Positions 27,651-37,566 are shown, counted from the first letter of the stretch. The stretch: DNA of 53,647 bases from JBMNGG01 sp050949705 (GCA_050949705.1 JBMNGG010000019.1:1-53647), one strand, 5' to 3'. The notes: generated by a model not told the origin, from the letters alone. Made by a program: numbers and translations.

Positions 27651-29336
27651 AGAAGTGGTTACTGTATATTTTGCTCCTTTATAAGTCAGATAACCTCCTG
27701 ACAGGTTGTAAAGCTTCTTAAAACCATGACCTTTAAGTATTCTGATAGCAATATATGATCTTAAGCCACTATGACAGTTAACATAAATGGGTGTGTCTTT
27801 TGATACTTTTATTTCATTTATTCTATCTCTTAGTTCGTCTAATTCAATATTTACAGCACCACTTATGTGATCTGCATTAAATTCAATAGGCGTCCTTACA
27901 TCAAGTAGGTAGCCTCCTGCTTCTACAATTTCATCAAGTTCATTCCAGTGCACCACATCATAAATATTATCAGCTACATTACAGGCGATATATCCTAAAA
28001 TATTCACTGGGTCTTTTGCAGATGAAAAAGGGGGTGCATAGCAAAGTTCTAAATCGGGCAAATTGCGTATAGTGCCACCAAGCTTTATGGCAGCAGAGAT
28101 TACGTCGATTCTCTTTTCTGTGCCTTCTCCACCAACTGCCTGGGCGCCTAATATTTTGCCGCTATCGGGGTCGAATAAAAGCTTAAATGCTATATCTATT
28201 GCATCTGGATAATAGGTTGCATGGTTTGCTTTATGAGCATGGATAGCCTTGTAATTTATCCCTTTAGCCCTTAGCTGACGTTCATTATTACCGGTTGTTG
28301 CTACTGTTAAATTGAAAACTTTAAGGGCAGATGTTCCGAGTGAACCATCATATGAAATATTAATACCGTTTACATGATCGGCAACCAGCCGCCCCTGGCG
28401 GTTTGCAGGCCATGCCAGAGGTATCGCAGTATCCGTGCCTGTAATATAATCAGTTACTTGTATAGCATCACCAATTGCATATATATCCCTTACTACTTCT
28501 CCGGTGCTACCATCTAATGTCTGAAGCTGTTTTGTTGTTTTGATATGTCCACGCTCACCTACTGCTAAACCACAGGATTTTGCCAGAGAGTTTTCCGGGA
28601 CAACACCTATAGACATTATAATCATATCGGTATCGAGTATTTTTCCGCTTTCAAGAACAAGCTTTCTGCCTTGATTTACAAAGTGACTGACTCCATTATT
28701 CAATATTAGATTTATACCATTTGCATTCACTTCTCGATGGACAAGCTGTGCCATTTCAAAATCAAGGGGTGCTAATACCTGGCTGAGCTTTTCAACTATC
28801 GTAACCTTTAAACCGCGAAAGGCTAGATTTTCAGCCATCTCAATACCGATAAAACCACCACCAATAACAACAGCAGATTTTGGTTTATTCTTATCAATAA
28901 ACTCTTTAATCTGGTCAGTATCAGGAATGTTTCTAAGTACAAAAAGATTTTTAGCATCATCTATGCCCCTAATCTTAGGTCTTATGGGTTTTGCCCCAGG
29001 TGATAGAATCAGCACATCATAACTTTCTGTATAGGTATCACCAGATATTGTTGAGCGAACAGTAACATTCTTTTTTTCCCTGTCAATAGAAATTACTTCA
29101 CTAAAATTTCGTATATCAAGATTAAAGCGCTTTGACATCCCCTCCACTGTTTGGACAAGAAGCTTTTCCCTTTTTGTGATAATATCACCTATATTATATG
29201 GAAGGCCACAATTAGCAAACGAGATATATTCACCTCGCTCAAAAACAATAATTTTGTCATCTTCATTAAGCCTGCGGAGTCTTGCAGCAGCTGTAGCACC
29301 ACCTGCAACACCGCCTACTATTAAGATTTTTTTCAC
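27648..29336 (-). CDS. CoA-disulfide reductase / persulfide reductase with C-terminal rhodanese domain
   Basis: 562-residue flavoprotein of the CoADR-rhodanese (Npsr) group, which reduces CoA disulfide or CoA persulfide with NAD(P)H. FAD site GGVAGGATAAARLRRL (8-23), active cysteine Cys43 in SFANCGLPYN, NAD site VVIGGGFIGIEMAENL near 157, FAD motif DIYAIGDAIQV near 285, and a rhodanese domain (about 460-560) with catalytic Cys in VNCHSGLRS. GTG start with GGGGG upstream. It lies 17 bp after an ArsR-type repressor gene, so it is probably induced by thiol or sulfur stress. The C-terminus abuts an IS remnant but appears complete. Confidence 0.93.
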   Translation of the reverse strand: MKKILIVGGVAGGATAAARLRRLNEDDKIIVFERGEYISFANCGLPYNIGDIITKREKLLVQTVEGMSKRFNLDIRNFSEVISIDREKKNVTVRSTISGDTYTESYDVLILSPGAKPIRPKIRGIDDAKNLFVLRNIPDTDQIKEFIDKNKPKSAVVIGGGFIGIEMAENLAFRGLKVTIVEKLSQVLAPLDFEMAQLVHREVNANGINLILNNGVSHFVNQGRKLVLESGKILDTDMIIMSIGVVPENSLAKSCGLAVGERGHIKTTKQLQTLDGSTGEVVRDIYAIGDAIQVTDYITGTDTAIPLAWPANRQGRLVADHVNGINISYDGSLGTSALKVFNLTVATTGNNERQLRAKGINYKAIHAHKANHATYYPDAIDIAFKLLFDPDSGKILGAQAVGGEGTEKRIDVISAAIKLGGTIRNLPDLELCYAPPFSSAKDPVNILGYIACNVADNIYDVVHWNELDEIVEAGGYLLDVRTPIEFNADHISGAVNIELDELRDRINEIKVSKDTPIYVNCHSGLRSYIAIRILKGHGFKKLYNLSGGYLTYKGAKYTVTTS

Positions 29337-29353
29337 TATAAAACCCCCTTGAA

Positions 29354-29647
29354 TTATTCAGATATTAGCTCATTAAATACAAACTCAATTAATCTTTTTA
29401 TCTTTTCATTTGCAATTTGATAATGAATTTCATTACCGAATCGTTTACTTTTTACAATCCCGGCAGCCTTTAACTTTGATAAGTGCTGGGAAATCGCCGA
29501 TTGAGATGTTTCTAAACACTTTTCCATATATGATACATTACAGCTGCCTTTTTCCATTAAACCATGTACAATACAAAGCCTTGTTGGATTTGACAAAGCT
29601 TTAAATATTTCTGAAATTTTATTATATGAGACGCCTTTTGAGATCAT
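29354..29647 (-). CDS. ArsR-family transcriptional regulator
   Basis: 97-residue winged-helix repressor: FKALSNPTRLCIVHGLMEKG, recognition helix TSQSAISQHLSKLKAAGIVK and wing FGNEIHYQIANE. Cysteines at 25, 36 and 44 do not form the classical ELCVCD metal site. With a CoA-persulfide-type reductase directly downstream, a thiol or persulfide sensor is a reasonable inference, not proven. GAGGAAG precedes the ATG. A palindrome covers the -10 of its promoter, fitting autorepression. Confidence 0.9.
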   Translation of the reverse strand: MISKGVSYNKISEIFKALSNPTRLCIVHGLMEKGSCNVSYMEKCLETSQSAISQHLSKLKAAGIVKSKRFGNEIHYQIANEKIKRLIEFVFNELISE

Positions 29648-29678
29648 TTGTACACTTCCTCAAATGTTATATAAGTAC

Positions 29679-29707
29679 ATTATAATATTATAATACTCTA
29701 ATGTAAA
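29679..29707 (-). promoter_or_regulatory. Promoter and palindromic operator of the arsR-reductase operon
   Basis: On the minus strand: TTTACA (complement of 29702-29707), 17 bp, TATAAT (complement of 29679-29684). A perfect 16-bp palindrome ATTATAATATTATAAT (29679-29694) covers the -10, and an outer repeat TACATTA/TAATGTA (29676-29682, 29699-29705) brackets it. Confidence 0.65.
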
Positions 29708-29802
29708 CACTTCATTTTACAAATCCTATTATGGGTTACGTGTATTGATAGATGATATTCGGGGAAAAATACCAGTAGTATATATCCTGTGGAGTGAACC
29801 TA

Positions 29803-30531
29803 TTGAACGAAACGATTGTAGTGATAGTAAGAGGGGTTATAGCTTTTTTCTCTCTTCATATTTTCACGAGAATATTGGGAAAGCAACAAGTTAGCCAGCT
29901 TACTTTTTTTGAGTATGCTTTAGGTATTACTATTGGATCTATAGCGGCAAGTTTAACCACTGAACTTGATAGCAGGGCATGGATTCATTTTATAGGCCTC
30001 ATCGTTTGGGCTATGTCGGCACTCCTTTTACAACTAATAACTATACGTTGGCGTTATATGTCCAAATCTGTTGACGGAGAACCTGTTGTTATTGTGATGA
30101 ATGGAAAAATTATGGAAGAAGCCATGAAAAAGGCACGTTATAGAGCGGTAGACCTGATGGGTCAATTAAGGTGTAAAAATGTATTTGATTTAAATGAGGT
30201 TGAATTTGCCATACTTGAAACTAATGGAGAGATATCCGTTTTGAAAAAGTCCCAATTCCAGCCAGTTACAGCTCAACAAATGAATATTCCTGTAACTCCT
30301 ACTAGTATGGGAATAGAACTGATTCATGATGGTGAGATTGTAAAACAGAACCTTAAGAATCTCAAGCTTAATGAGGAATGGTTACATACCCAATTAGAGG
30401 CTAGAGGTATAAGAGATGTTTCTGAAGTATTCTTGGCAACCATTACAACCAATGGTAGTTTTTATGTAGATACATACCAAGATAAGTTAAAGCGTATTAT
30501 TGACATAAGTGACTATATCGGTCCAAATTAA
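29803..30531 (+). CDS. YetF-type (DUF421) membrane protein
   Basis: 242 residues with three N-terminal membrane helices and a cytoplasmic YetF domain. The family signature is clear: HIFTRILGKQQVSQLTFFEY, then GITIGSIAA. Function is unknown; relatives are linked to sporulation or stress in Bacillus. TTG 29803 was chosen because GGAG lies 8 bases before it; the GTG at 29794 overlaps that SD site. A DUF4363 gene follows after 14 bp, a recurrent pairing. Confidence 0.88.
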   Translation: MNETIVVIVRGVIAFFSLHIFTRILGKQQVSQLTFFEYALGITIGSIAASLTTELDSRAWIHFIGLIVWAMSALLLQLITIRWRYMSKSVDGEPVVIVMNGKIMEEAMKKARYRAVDLMGQLRCKNVFDLNEVEFAILETNGEISVLKKSQFQPVTAQQMNIPVTPTSMGIELIHDGEIVKQNLKNLKLNEEWLHTQLEARGIRDVSEVFLATITTNGSFYVDTYQDKLKRIIDISDYIGPN

Positions 30532-30545
30532 AGAAGGGAACAGCT

Positions 30546-30911
30546 ATGCGCAGAATTATATTTTATGGAATACCGGTTATCGCCTTTATATTATTTATTA
30601 TTATTATGAATGGCGGGATTTACTTAAAAAATGTTGTAGGCAAGGATGGACATTTCATAGATTATTATGAAGACATTAGGACCAGTATCAAAGAGGAAGA
30701 ATGGGAAAAGGCAATGAACAAATTTGAAAAACTTGAAGAGCTGTGGCGGGCAAAGATTTCGCTGATACAGTTTAGTGTTGAAAGAGACCAAATAAATGGT
30801 ATTGATATATCTTTTGCGAGGCTAAAAGGATATTTGGAGTCCAAGAATAAAGCAGGTTCACTGGCAGAACTTTATGAGGCAAAAAGGCATTGGGAGGATT
30901 TAGGTCGTTAA
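30546..30911 (+). CDS. DUF4363 protein
   Basis: 121 residues: one N-terminal membrane anchor (IPVIAFILFIIIMNGGIYL), then an extracytoplasmic helical domain rich in Glu, Lys and Trp (EEEWEKAMNKFEKLEELW). DUF4363 genes regularly follow yetF-type genes, as here with 14 bp spacing, so the two probably form a membrane complex. Function unknown. Confidence 0.82.
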   Translation: MRRIIFYGIPVIAFILFIIIMNGGIYLKNVVGKDGHFIDYYEDIRTSIKEEEWEKAMNKFEKLEELWRAKISLIQFSVERDQINGIDISFARLKGYLESKNKAGSLAELYEAKRHWEDLGR

Positions 30912-30924
30912 AATTCGGAAAATA

Positions 30925-30953
30925 TTGTATAAAATACAAATAACTGTTATAAT
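30925..30953 (+). promoter_or_regulatory. Promoter of the DEAD-box helicase gene
   Basis: TTGTAT (30925-30930), 17 bp, TATAAT (30948-30953). The transcript would have a leader of about 120 nt, a length often seen for cold-regulated helicase mRNAs; no specific element was recognised. Confidence 0.6.
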
Positions 30954-31079
30954 GAATTAGACTGATTCATGAGAGATGTTCTTATAGGCAAAAAAATAAG
31001 AGTTAAAGCTGTTAAGGGGATATTCCTATTAACGAAAGAATACAAACTTGAATCAAAGATATATAGAAAGGAATTTTAG

Positions 31080-32657
31080 ATGTCACAAATGAAATTTGAA
31101 AAACTTAACTTATCGAAAGAATTATTGAAAGCAATCAATGATGTTGGTTTTGAAGAAGCAACACCGATTCAATCCCAAGCTATTCCCTATATTTATGAGG
31201 GTAGAGATGTCATAGGTCAAGCTCAAACCGGTACAGGTAAAACTGCAGCTTTTGGCTTGCCTATATTAGACATGATCAATCCCCAGGACAGAAGCCAACA
31301 GGCTATTATCCTGTGTCCTACCAGAGAACTTGCTATCCAAGTAGCGGAAGAAATAAAAGCTCTTTCTAAATATAAAGAGGGAATAAGGATTTTACCTGTT
31401 TATGGAGGTCAACCTATACAGCGACAAATCCATGCTTTAAAAAAAGGTGTACAAATCATTATAGGTACCCCTGGCAGAGTAATGGACCATATGAAAAGAC
31501 ATACACTTAAGCTGCATAACACAAAAATTGTGATACTTGACGAAGCTGACGAGATGCTGGATATGGGTTTCAGGGAAGATATTGAACAGATTTTACAGGA
31601 TGTTCCCAAAACAAGACAAACTCTGCTTTTTTCTGCTACCATACCCAAACCAATTTTAGAGTTGGCAGAAAAATACTTAAAGAACCCCCAATTTATTAAA
31701 GTTGTTCATAAAGAACTTACAGTTCCAAATATCGAACAATACTATTTTGAAGTGAAGCAAAAAAACAAGGTGGAAACACTGTCTAGGCTAATAGATTTTT
31801 ATGATCCTAATCTAGCCTTAATATTTTGTAATACCAAAAAGAAAGTTGATGAGATTTCGGAACAACTTCAAGCACGGGGATATTCTGCAGACGGTCTTCA
31901 CGGAGATATGTCCCAACCTCAACGTGATAGAGTTATGGGCAAATTTAAGAGCGGTACTATTGATATATTAGTTGCTACTGACGTTGCTGCAAGAGGAATT
32001 GATGTAGATGATGTAGATGTAGTGATAAATTTTGACGTTCCCCAAAATGAAGAGTATTATGTGCACAGAATTGGAAGAACAGGAAGAGCGGGTAGAGCCG
32101 GCAAAGCCTTTACCTTGGTAGCAGGTAGAGAAATTTACAAACTAAAGGATATTCAAAGATATGCAAAAACCAAAATTAGACGCCAAGAAATCCCAACACT
32201 ACTTGATGTAGAAGAAACCAGAATGAATCTCATGCTAGAAAAAGTAAAACAAGTCATAGATGCCGGGGGCTTAGCTAAATATACCCAGTGGATTGAAAGG
32301 CTTATTGAGGAAGAATACACAAGCTTAGATCTGGCTGCAGCACTTCTTAAGATGATTGCTGGTAAAGATGATGAAGAAGAGCCATACGTGGATTTTGAAA
32401 AAACAGGTGGAGCCCCGGGAATGGCAAGACTTTTTATTAACATAGGTCGTAACCAAAAAATAAGACCAAGTGATATAGTGGGGGCAATAGCCGGTGAAAC
32501 AGGAATACCAGGTAAAATTATTGGTACTATTGACATATACGATAAGTTTACTTTTGTGGAAGTCCCCACAGAATATGCGGCAGATGTTCTTAGATCTATG
32601 AAAAACAACCAGATAAAAGGCAAAAAAATAAACATCGAACCAGCTAACGGAAAATAG
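31080..32657 (+). CDS. DEAD-box ATP-dependent RNA helicase (CshA/DeaD type)
   Basis: Unwinds RNA in ribosome assembly and mRNA decay, often at low temperature. 525 residues with motifs in order: Q motif GFEEATPIQSQAIP, motif I AQTGTGKT (about 48-55), Ia PTRELA, II DEAD near 156, III SAT, IV-V region DGLHGDMSQPQRD and ATDVAARGIDV, VI HRIGRTGRAGRAG near 330. The C-terminus (about 450-520) is a DbpA-like RNA-binding domain (ARLFINIGRNQKIRPSDIVG), which suggests DeaD/CshA-like function rather than a minimal helicase. AAGGAA precedes the ATG. Confidence 0.95.
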   Translation: MSQMKFEKLNLSKELLKAINDVGFEEATPIQSQAIPYIYEGRDVIGQAQTGTGKTAAFGLPILDMINPQDRSQQAIILCPTRELAIQVAEEIKALSKYKEGIRILPVYGGQPIQRQIHALKKGVQIIIGTPGRVMDHMKRHTLKLHNTKIVILDEADEMLDMGFREDIEQILQDVPKTRQTLLFSATIPKPILELAEKYLKNPQFIKVVHKELTVPNIEQYYFEVKQKNKVETLSRLIDFYDPNLALIFCNTKKKVDEISEQLQARGYSADGLHGDMSQPQRDRVMGKFKSGTIDILVATDVAARGIDVDDVDVVINFDVPQNEEYYVHRIGRTGRAGRAGKAFTLVAGREIYKLKDIQRYAKTKIRRQEIPTLLDVEETRMNLMLEKVKQVIDAGGLAKYTQWIERLIEEEYTSLDLAAALLKMIAGKDDEEEPYVDFEKTGGAPGMARLFINIGRNQKIRPSDIVGAIAGETGIPGKIIGTIDIYDKFTFVEVPTEYAADVLRSMKNNQIKGKKINIEPANGK

Positions 32658-32709
32658 ATATAAACACATCTTACCTATCTAAGTATAATGTTTTTGGGAG
32701 GAGAATGTG

Positions 32710-33438
32710 ATGAAGTCCATAGGAAAGGAATTTGTCGAAAAAACAAAATATGAATATCTGGAAGATGACGACTATAGAAAGGGTTTCCCTCCACCGCCAG
32801 TAGAATTAGAATATGATAAGACTAAAAGAAAAATAGATCTTCCAGATCCTAAGAACATCAAAGTAGATATGGGGCTAGTTGAAGCCATCGAAAAGAGACG
32901 TAGTCTTCGACGATACTCTGAAAAACCCATATCTTTAGCTGAATTATCTTATTTACTTTGGTGCACTCAAGGAGTCATACGTTCTTCAAAAGTGGCAACA
33001 TTGCGGAACGTCGCTTCAGCAGGTTCTAGACATGCATTTGAAACATACATAATGGTAAACAATGTAGACAAACTTGAGCCGGGCATTTATAGGTACTTAG
33101 CTCTAGAACATAAGCTTTTGGTAGTAAGACTAGACCCTAATATTGCTGAAAAAGCGGTTAAAGTATGTTACGGGCAGCAAAATGTAGGTGAAAGTGCTGT
33201 TACTTTCTTCTGGGTAGCGGTACCCTATCGCACGACATATAGATACGGTGAAAGAGGATATCGGTATATTTATCTTGATGCCGGACATGTATGTCAAAAC
33301 CTATATCTAAGTGCTGAAGGAATAAACTGTGGTGTATGTGCTATCGGTGCTTATTGTGATGATGAGGCAAATGAATTTCTAAATATCGATGGAGAGGAAC
33401 AATTTGTGATATATATAGCGGCTCTGGGAAAAAGATAG
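32710..33438 (+). CDS. SagB/ThcOx-family nitroreductase-like dehydrogenase
   Basis: 242-residue FMN-dependent oxidoreductase. The N-terminal FMN motif is EKRRSLRRYSEKPISLAELS, and the SagB-type segments RNVASAGSRHAFETYIMVNN and AGHVCQNLYLSAEGINCG follow. SagB proteins oxidise azolines in peptide toxins, but stand-alone copies like this are common in anaerobes, and no cyclodehydratase or precursor peptide is nearby, so a general redox role is more likely. ATG 32710 has GGGAGGAG 6 bases upstream; a GTG three bases earlier is equally in frame. Confidence 0.88.
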   Translation: MKSIGKEFVEKTKYEYLEDDDYRKGFPPPPVELEYDKTKRKIDLPDPKNIKVDMGLVEAIEKRRSLRRYSEKPISLAELSYLLWCTQGVIRSSKVATLRNVASAGSRHAFETYIMVNNVDKLEPGIYRYLALEHKLLVVRLDPNIAEKAVKVCYGQQNVGESAVTFFWVAVPYRTTYRYGERGYRYIYLDAGHVCQNLYLSAEGINCGVCAIGAYCDDEANEFLNIDGEEQFVIYIAALGKR

Positions 33439-33471
33439 GATGTTCTAGCTTCATATTATATAAATTCTCAT

Positions 33472-33500
33472 TACCTCACTAAATGTGGGGTATTTTTTTT
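33472..33500 (+). terminator. Intrinsic terminator after the SagB-type gene
   Basis: Eight-bp stem TACCTCAC/GTGGGGTA (33472-33479, 33485-33492, one G-U) followed by T8. Confidence 0.88.
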
Positions 33501-33624
33501 AGGCATGAAATCTATTTCATTTTGATGTTTTTATTACAAATATATACTATTTCATTATAAAAAAGAAAAGATTCGATAAAATTTTTCATCAAAGCAGCTT
33601 TTGCATAAGGAGTGGAATATCTTA

Positions 33625-36600
33625 ATGAATTGTAAATTAAAACAAGTAGTTATTGTACCTTTATTAACTATTGCTATAGCTATGTTCTTTGTGCCTAGAG
33701 CGATTATTGCAGCAGAAGGAATAGAGCCTTTTATCTGTGATGCTACTATATCTGCCGACAATGAATACATAACAGTCACTTTTAGTGAGGGGGTGTGGGG
33801 AGACAGTGAAAAGGTTGATCCTGTGACAGCAGATGATTTCAACTTAGTTTTTAAACAAAATGGAGGGACAGTAACTGATGTAGTTTTACTTGATTTGAAA
33901 ACTACCGGTGATGCTGCACTAGCAGGTGGTGAAACATCTATAAGATTTTATTTTGAATTAATAGGTGGTCCGGCAAAGGGCACAGAGACTGTTAATATAA
34001 CTGCTAAAGCCGACTCAATATATAATGTACACGGATTTGCTATGTCCGCAGAGCAGACTACAGGAGATATAAAGCTGTATGACAAAACACCACCAGTATT
34101 CGCAGAAGGTTACCCAAAGGCAGGTCAACATCATGCTCCGGGCAGCAAACGGCTTTCACTTGAGGTTAAGCCATATGGTGAAAGTGTTAAAACATATTAC
34201 ATTATTGTAGAAAATGATGCAGATTCCCCCACTGCCCACCAAATAATGAACGGAAAAGACAGTAATGGTAAAGAAGCGTTAGCATCAGGTAATTATGATG
34301 TTAAGCAAATCGGTATACATATACGAAACTCTATCAAATTAACCGCTGATAATACAGAATATGATGCATACGTGATAATCGTAGACGTTGCCGGTAATGC
34401 AACAAATCCTGTCAAAGTAGATTTAAGAACTCCTATAAGTATTTTAACTAAAGATTATCCCAAAGTGGGACAGGTTCAAGCAATAGGAAGCCAAAAGGTC
34501 GAAATTATAAATAAGGCTAATGATGATACAACTGCTTATTATGTAGCAGTGCCTGATGGTGACCCTGCTCCAACTAGAGAGCAGATAGTAGCTGGGAAGG
34601 ATAGTGCAAGCAATCCAGCTTTAGCCTTCGGTAGCGATAACCTTATTGCCAGTAAAGAAAAAAGCATCTTAACTTGTGCTCTTGGAGCGGACTTCACACC
34701 TTTCGATATATATATTGTGCTTTACCATAAGGGTATTCTTGATGACATATATAGTGATGTAGTAAAACTTGATGTGATCACTCCTCCAGCACCTGTATAT
34801 CCACCCATATTACAAAAAGTCGCAGTTAACAACAATGGCGATGTGGAAATAACCTTTGATAAGGAAATGGCTGATCCAGTAGGGAATCAAGGGAGTTTTT
34901 TAGTACAAGGGGAAAATGGTTTAATACGAAATGTCAATCAAGTAAAATTAAAATCCGGTGATGCAAGAACCATCGAGTTGATTCTTGATACTAAAATAAA
35001 GGGCAATGAAGCTTTTTACCTATCTTATACACCTGGGTCCATTACATCAGCTGATGGGGGAGTATTAGCTGAATTCTCATTACAAGCAATTGAAAATAAT
35101 TTACCTTATCCAGTAATGGCTACCGCAAATCCTTCCAAAGGGCAGGTAGGTGTTACATACAGCTACTTATTTAAGGCTGCAGGAGGTATAGGCTCTACTA
35201 TGTTTTATCTAGAAGATGGATTCTTGCCTCCCGGATTACAACTGGTGAGCCACACGGGATTACTCTGTGGTAACCCGACTAAACCAGGCACTTACACTTT
35301 TACAATAAGGGTAGTTGATGAGAATAATGCAATGGACCGACATGTATATACAATGATTATCGATGAAGAACCGGAAGAACTTAAACCTTTGGAGTTTGCT
35401 CTGGGTTTTCCGCAGATTGGTCCAGTTCAGGAACCTGGCAGTAAGCAAGTATCCTTATTGATTAGAGCTGCTGAAGATGCAACTGCTTACTATATCGTCG
35501 TTGACAATGATGATCCCACACCAACCAAAGAGCAGATAAAGGCTGGAAGCGATGCCATTAATGGAGAACCTTTAGCCAAAGGTGAGCTTATGCTCGTTGC
35601 AGATAAAACAATTACCTTGACAACTGATCCCCTGGAAGCTGACTTAACACCATATGATGTATATATAGTGCTAAATAACAGTACAAGATGGAGTGAAATA
35701 ATAAAAGTAGATGTTGCTACCCCATTGGCAGCACTACCATTGGTGTTATTACCTGAAACCTTTGATAGATGTGAAGAAGGTTACCCTATTATACAAATAG
35801 ATTTTACTGAGTTTACCTCAGGAGGTGACGCACCTTATAGTTACAGCATAATTTCCGGCTCTTTGCCTGATGGATTAATATTAAGTGGTGATGGTATATT
35901 AAGTGGAAAGCCTATGAAAACCGGAACATATAGATTCACAATAATGGTTGAGGATTTCAACGGTGCAGCAAGCACACAAGAGTACTGTATGAATATCATG
36001 CCTGAAAAAAAGATTACTTCATTTATGTTCGAAGAGCTTAAGCCAAAAGTGGTTGGGGTTATAGATCAGGATAAAAAAACTATCATCTTAACTGTTCCAT
36101 TTGGAACTGATATAACAAATTTAGTGCCCACGATAGTATATGAAGGGGGAATTATATCCCCCGGCATTAAAGCAACCGATTTTACAAATACAGTTATCTA
36201 TACAATAACAGCAGATGATGAATCATATGTTACATATACAGTAACTGTAAATACGGAACCGGCTATACCGGTAAATGCTATAAATATAACTACCGTCAAA
36301 GATGAAACCAGTGTGAAGGAAGGTTACACACTTCAGATGAGTGTTATAATTGAACCCATAAAGGCCACTGATAACACTGTTACATGGAGTATAGAAAATC
36401 AGACAGGTAATGCCACAATTAGCCAAACCGGTTTGTTGACTGCTAGAAAAGCCGGAAAAGTAATTGTTAAAGCTGCTGCAAATGATGGTTCTGGTGTAGA
36501 AGGCACAAAAGAAATAACAATAACTTCTGTTGGTGGGAGTACTAAAAAAAGAAAGGGGCAGGATCATCTTATATCAAAAGAAAGCCAATTGCTTAAAGAT

Positions 36601-37167
36601 GATGATGCTGTATTTGAGATACCTGAAGATTTGAGTCTCCCCTCAATGGAAGACATAAGGGAACATTGGGCTAAAGATAATATAAGCAATCTGGTTAAAA
36701 TGGGTGTGTTTAGTGGTTATCCCGATAATACCTTTAAACCTGATAGACATATCACAAGAGCAGAATTTACTGTTGTATTAGTCAGTGTTTTCGATTCGGC
36801 CATTGATACTGATATAACATTTGAAGATGTGGCAAATCACTGGGCAAAAGAGTATATATCCAAAGCAGCTGCTCAAGGTATTATTACCGGTTACAATGAA
36901 AAATGTTTTGGTCCCGATGACCCTATTACCCGTGAACAAATGGCAGTAATGATCGCACGAGCAGCCAATATTAATAGTTACGATAGCCTACCAAAATTTC
37001 AAGATAGTGATCACATTTCTTCATGGGCTAAAGAAGCTATAAGTGCTTTAACTGCCAGGCAAATTATGGTTGGTTATTTAGACGAAACTTTCAAACCGGG
37101 CAACCATGCAACCCGTGCTGAAGTGGCAACTATCCTTTATCGAATGTTAGAAAAAGGTCACATCTGA
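33625..37167 (+). CDS. Large secreted SLH-domain surface protein with Ig-like repeats
   Basis: 1,180 residues. An N-terminal signal peptide ends around AIIAAEG. A first Ig/SbsC-like domain is followed by three related units of about 90 residues (near 161, 274 and 592), each with a YPKxGQ- or PQIGP-type opening and TAYYxxV core. Two putative-Ig (He_PIG type) domains (about 497-577 and 710-793: PPGLQL...GNPTKPGTYTFTI; PDGLIL...GKPMKTGTYRFTI), a Big_2-like domain (about 882-968) and three C-terminal SLH domains (about 1008-1180) complete it. The SLH repeats would anchor it to wall polymer. ATG 33625 was chosen over TTG 33601, which would place the SD inside the gene. Monocistronic; role structural or adhesive, inferred. 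Confidence 0.9.
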   Translation: MNCKLKQVVIVPLLTIAIAMFFVPRAIIAAEGIEPFICDATISADNEYITVTFSEGVWGDSEKVDPVTADDFNLVFKQNGGTVTDVVLLDLKTTGDAALAGGETSIRFYFELIGGPAKGTETVNITAKADSIYNVHGFAMSAEQTTGDIKLYDKTPPVFAEGYPKAGQHHAPGSKRLSLEVKPYGESVKTYYIIVENDADSPTAHQIMNGKDSNGKEALASGNYDVKQIGIHIRNSIKLTADNTEYDAYVIIVDVAGNATNPVKVDLRTPISILTKDYPKVGQVQAIGSQKVEIINKANDDTTAYYVAVPDGDPAPTREQIVAGKDSASNPALAFGSDNLIASKEKSILTCALGADFTPFDIYIVLYHKGILDDIYSDVVKLDVITPPAPVYPPILQKVAVNNNGDVEITFDKEMADPVGNQGSFLVQGENGLIRNVNQVKLKSGDARTIELILDTKIKGNEAFYLSYTPGSITSADGGVLAEFSLQAIENNLPYPVMATANPSKGQVGVTYSYLFKAAGGIGSTMFYLEDGFLPPGLQLVSHTGLLCGNPTKPGTYTFTIRVVDENNAMDRHVYTMIIDEEPEELKPLEFALGFPQIGPVQEPGSKQVSLLIRAAEDATAYYIVVDNDDPTPTKEQIKAGSDAINGEPLAKGELMLVADKTITLTTDPLEADLTPYDVYIVLNNSTRWSEIIKVDVATPLAALPLVLLPETFDRCEEGYPIIQIDFTEFTSGGDAPYSYSIISGSLPDGLILSGDGILSGKPMKTGTYRFTIMVEDFNGAASTQEYCMNIMPEKKITSFMFEELKPKVVGVIDQDKKTIILTVPFGTDITNLVPTIVYEGGIISPGIKATDFTNTVIYTITADDESYVTYTVTVNTEPAIPVNAINITTVKDETSVKEGYTLQMSVIIEPIKATDNTVTWSIENQTGNATISQTGLLTARKAGKVIVKAAANDGSGVEGTKEITITSVGGSTKKRKGQDHLISKESQLLKDDDAVFEIPEDLSLPSMEDIREHWAKDNISNLVKMGVFSGYPDNTFKPDRHITRAEFTVVLVSVFDSAIDTDITFEDVANHWAKEYISKAAAQGIITGYNEKCFGPDDPITREQMAVMIARAANINSYDSLPKFQDSDHISSWAKEAISALTARQIMVGYLDETFKPGNHATRAEVATILYRMLEKGHI

Positions 37168-37218
37168 GGCTTCTAATTCATATTTTTAAGTAGGAGTATG
37201 ATTAAAGAGGTGAATTAG

Positions 37219-37566
37219 ATGTCTGTGACTGATAAAGATAGAGGTAGAACTCGTGAGCATGTTCATTCACATAATGGAGTGACTTCTTGTGATTTTGAGC
37301 ATAGCCATATGCACCCAGGAGTAACAGGCCCTCCTATTTACGTTGATTTATACGGAAAAGATGACCACTATAAAGATCAACACTACCATGAAATAAGCGG
37401 TTTAACAACATACGATAGAGGGCATTTTCACTATTATAGGGCCAATAATGGTCCAGCTATACCTGTTGAAAGGGGAAACCATACCCATTACGTAAACTTT
37501 AGAACCAGTTTTAATGAGGGTCATGATCATAGAATCGAAGGATTTATAGAAGTGACTCCAAGTTGA
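37219..37566 (+). CDS. YmaF-family histidine-rich protein
   Basis: 115 residues with repeated His pairs in a beta-repeat pattern: REHVHSHNG, FEHSHMHPG, DQHYHEISG, RGHFHYYRA, GNHTHYVNF, EGHDHRIEG. This is the YmaF family, found in spore-formers; the spaced HxH motifs suggest metal binding, but the function is unknown. AAGAGGTG precedes the ATG. It ends inside a long bidirectional terminator shared with the opposing DUF456 gene. Confidence 0.85.
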   Translation: MSVTDKDRGRTREHVHSHNGVTSCDFEHSHMHPGVTGPPIYVDLYGKDDHYKDQHYHEISGLTTYDRGHFHYYRANNGPAIPVERGNHTHYVNFRTSFNEGHDHRIEGFIEVTPS

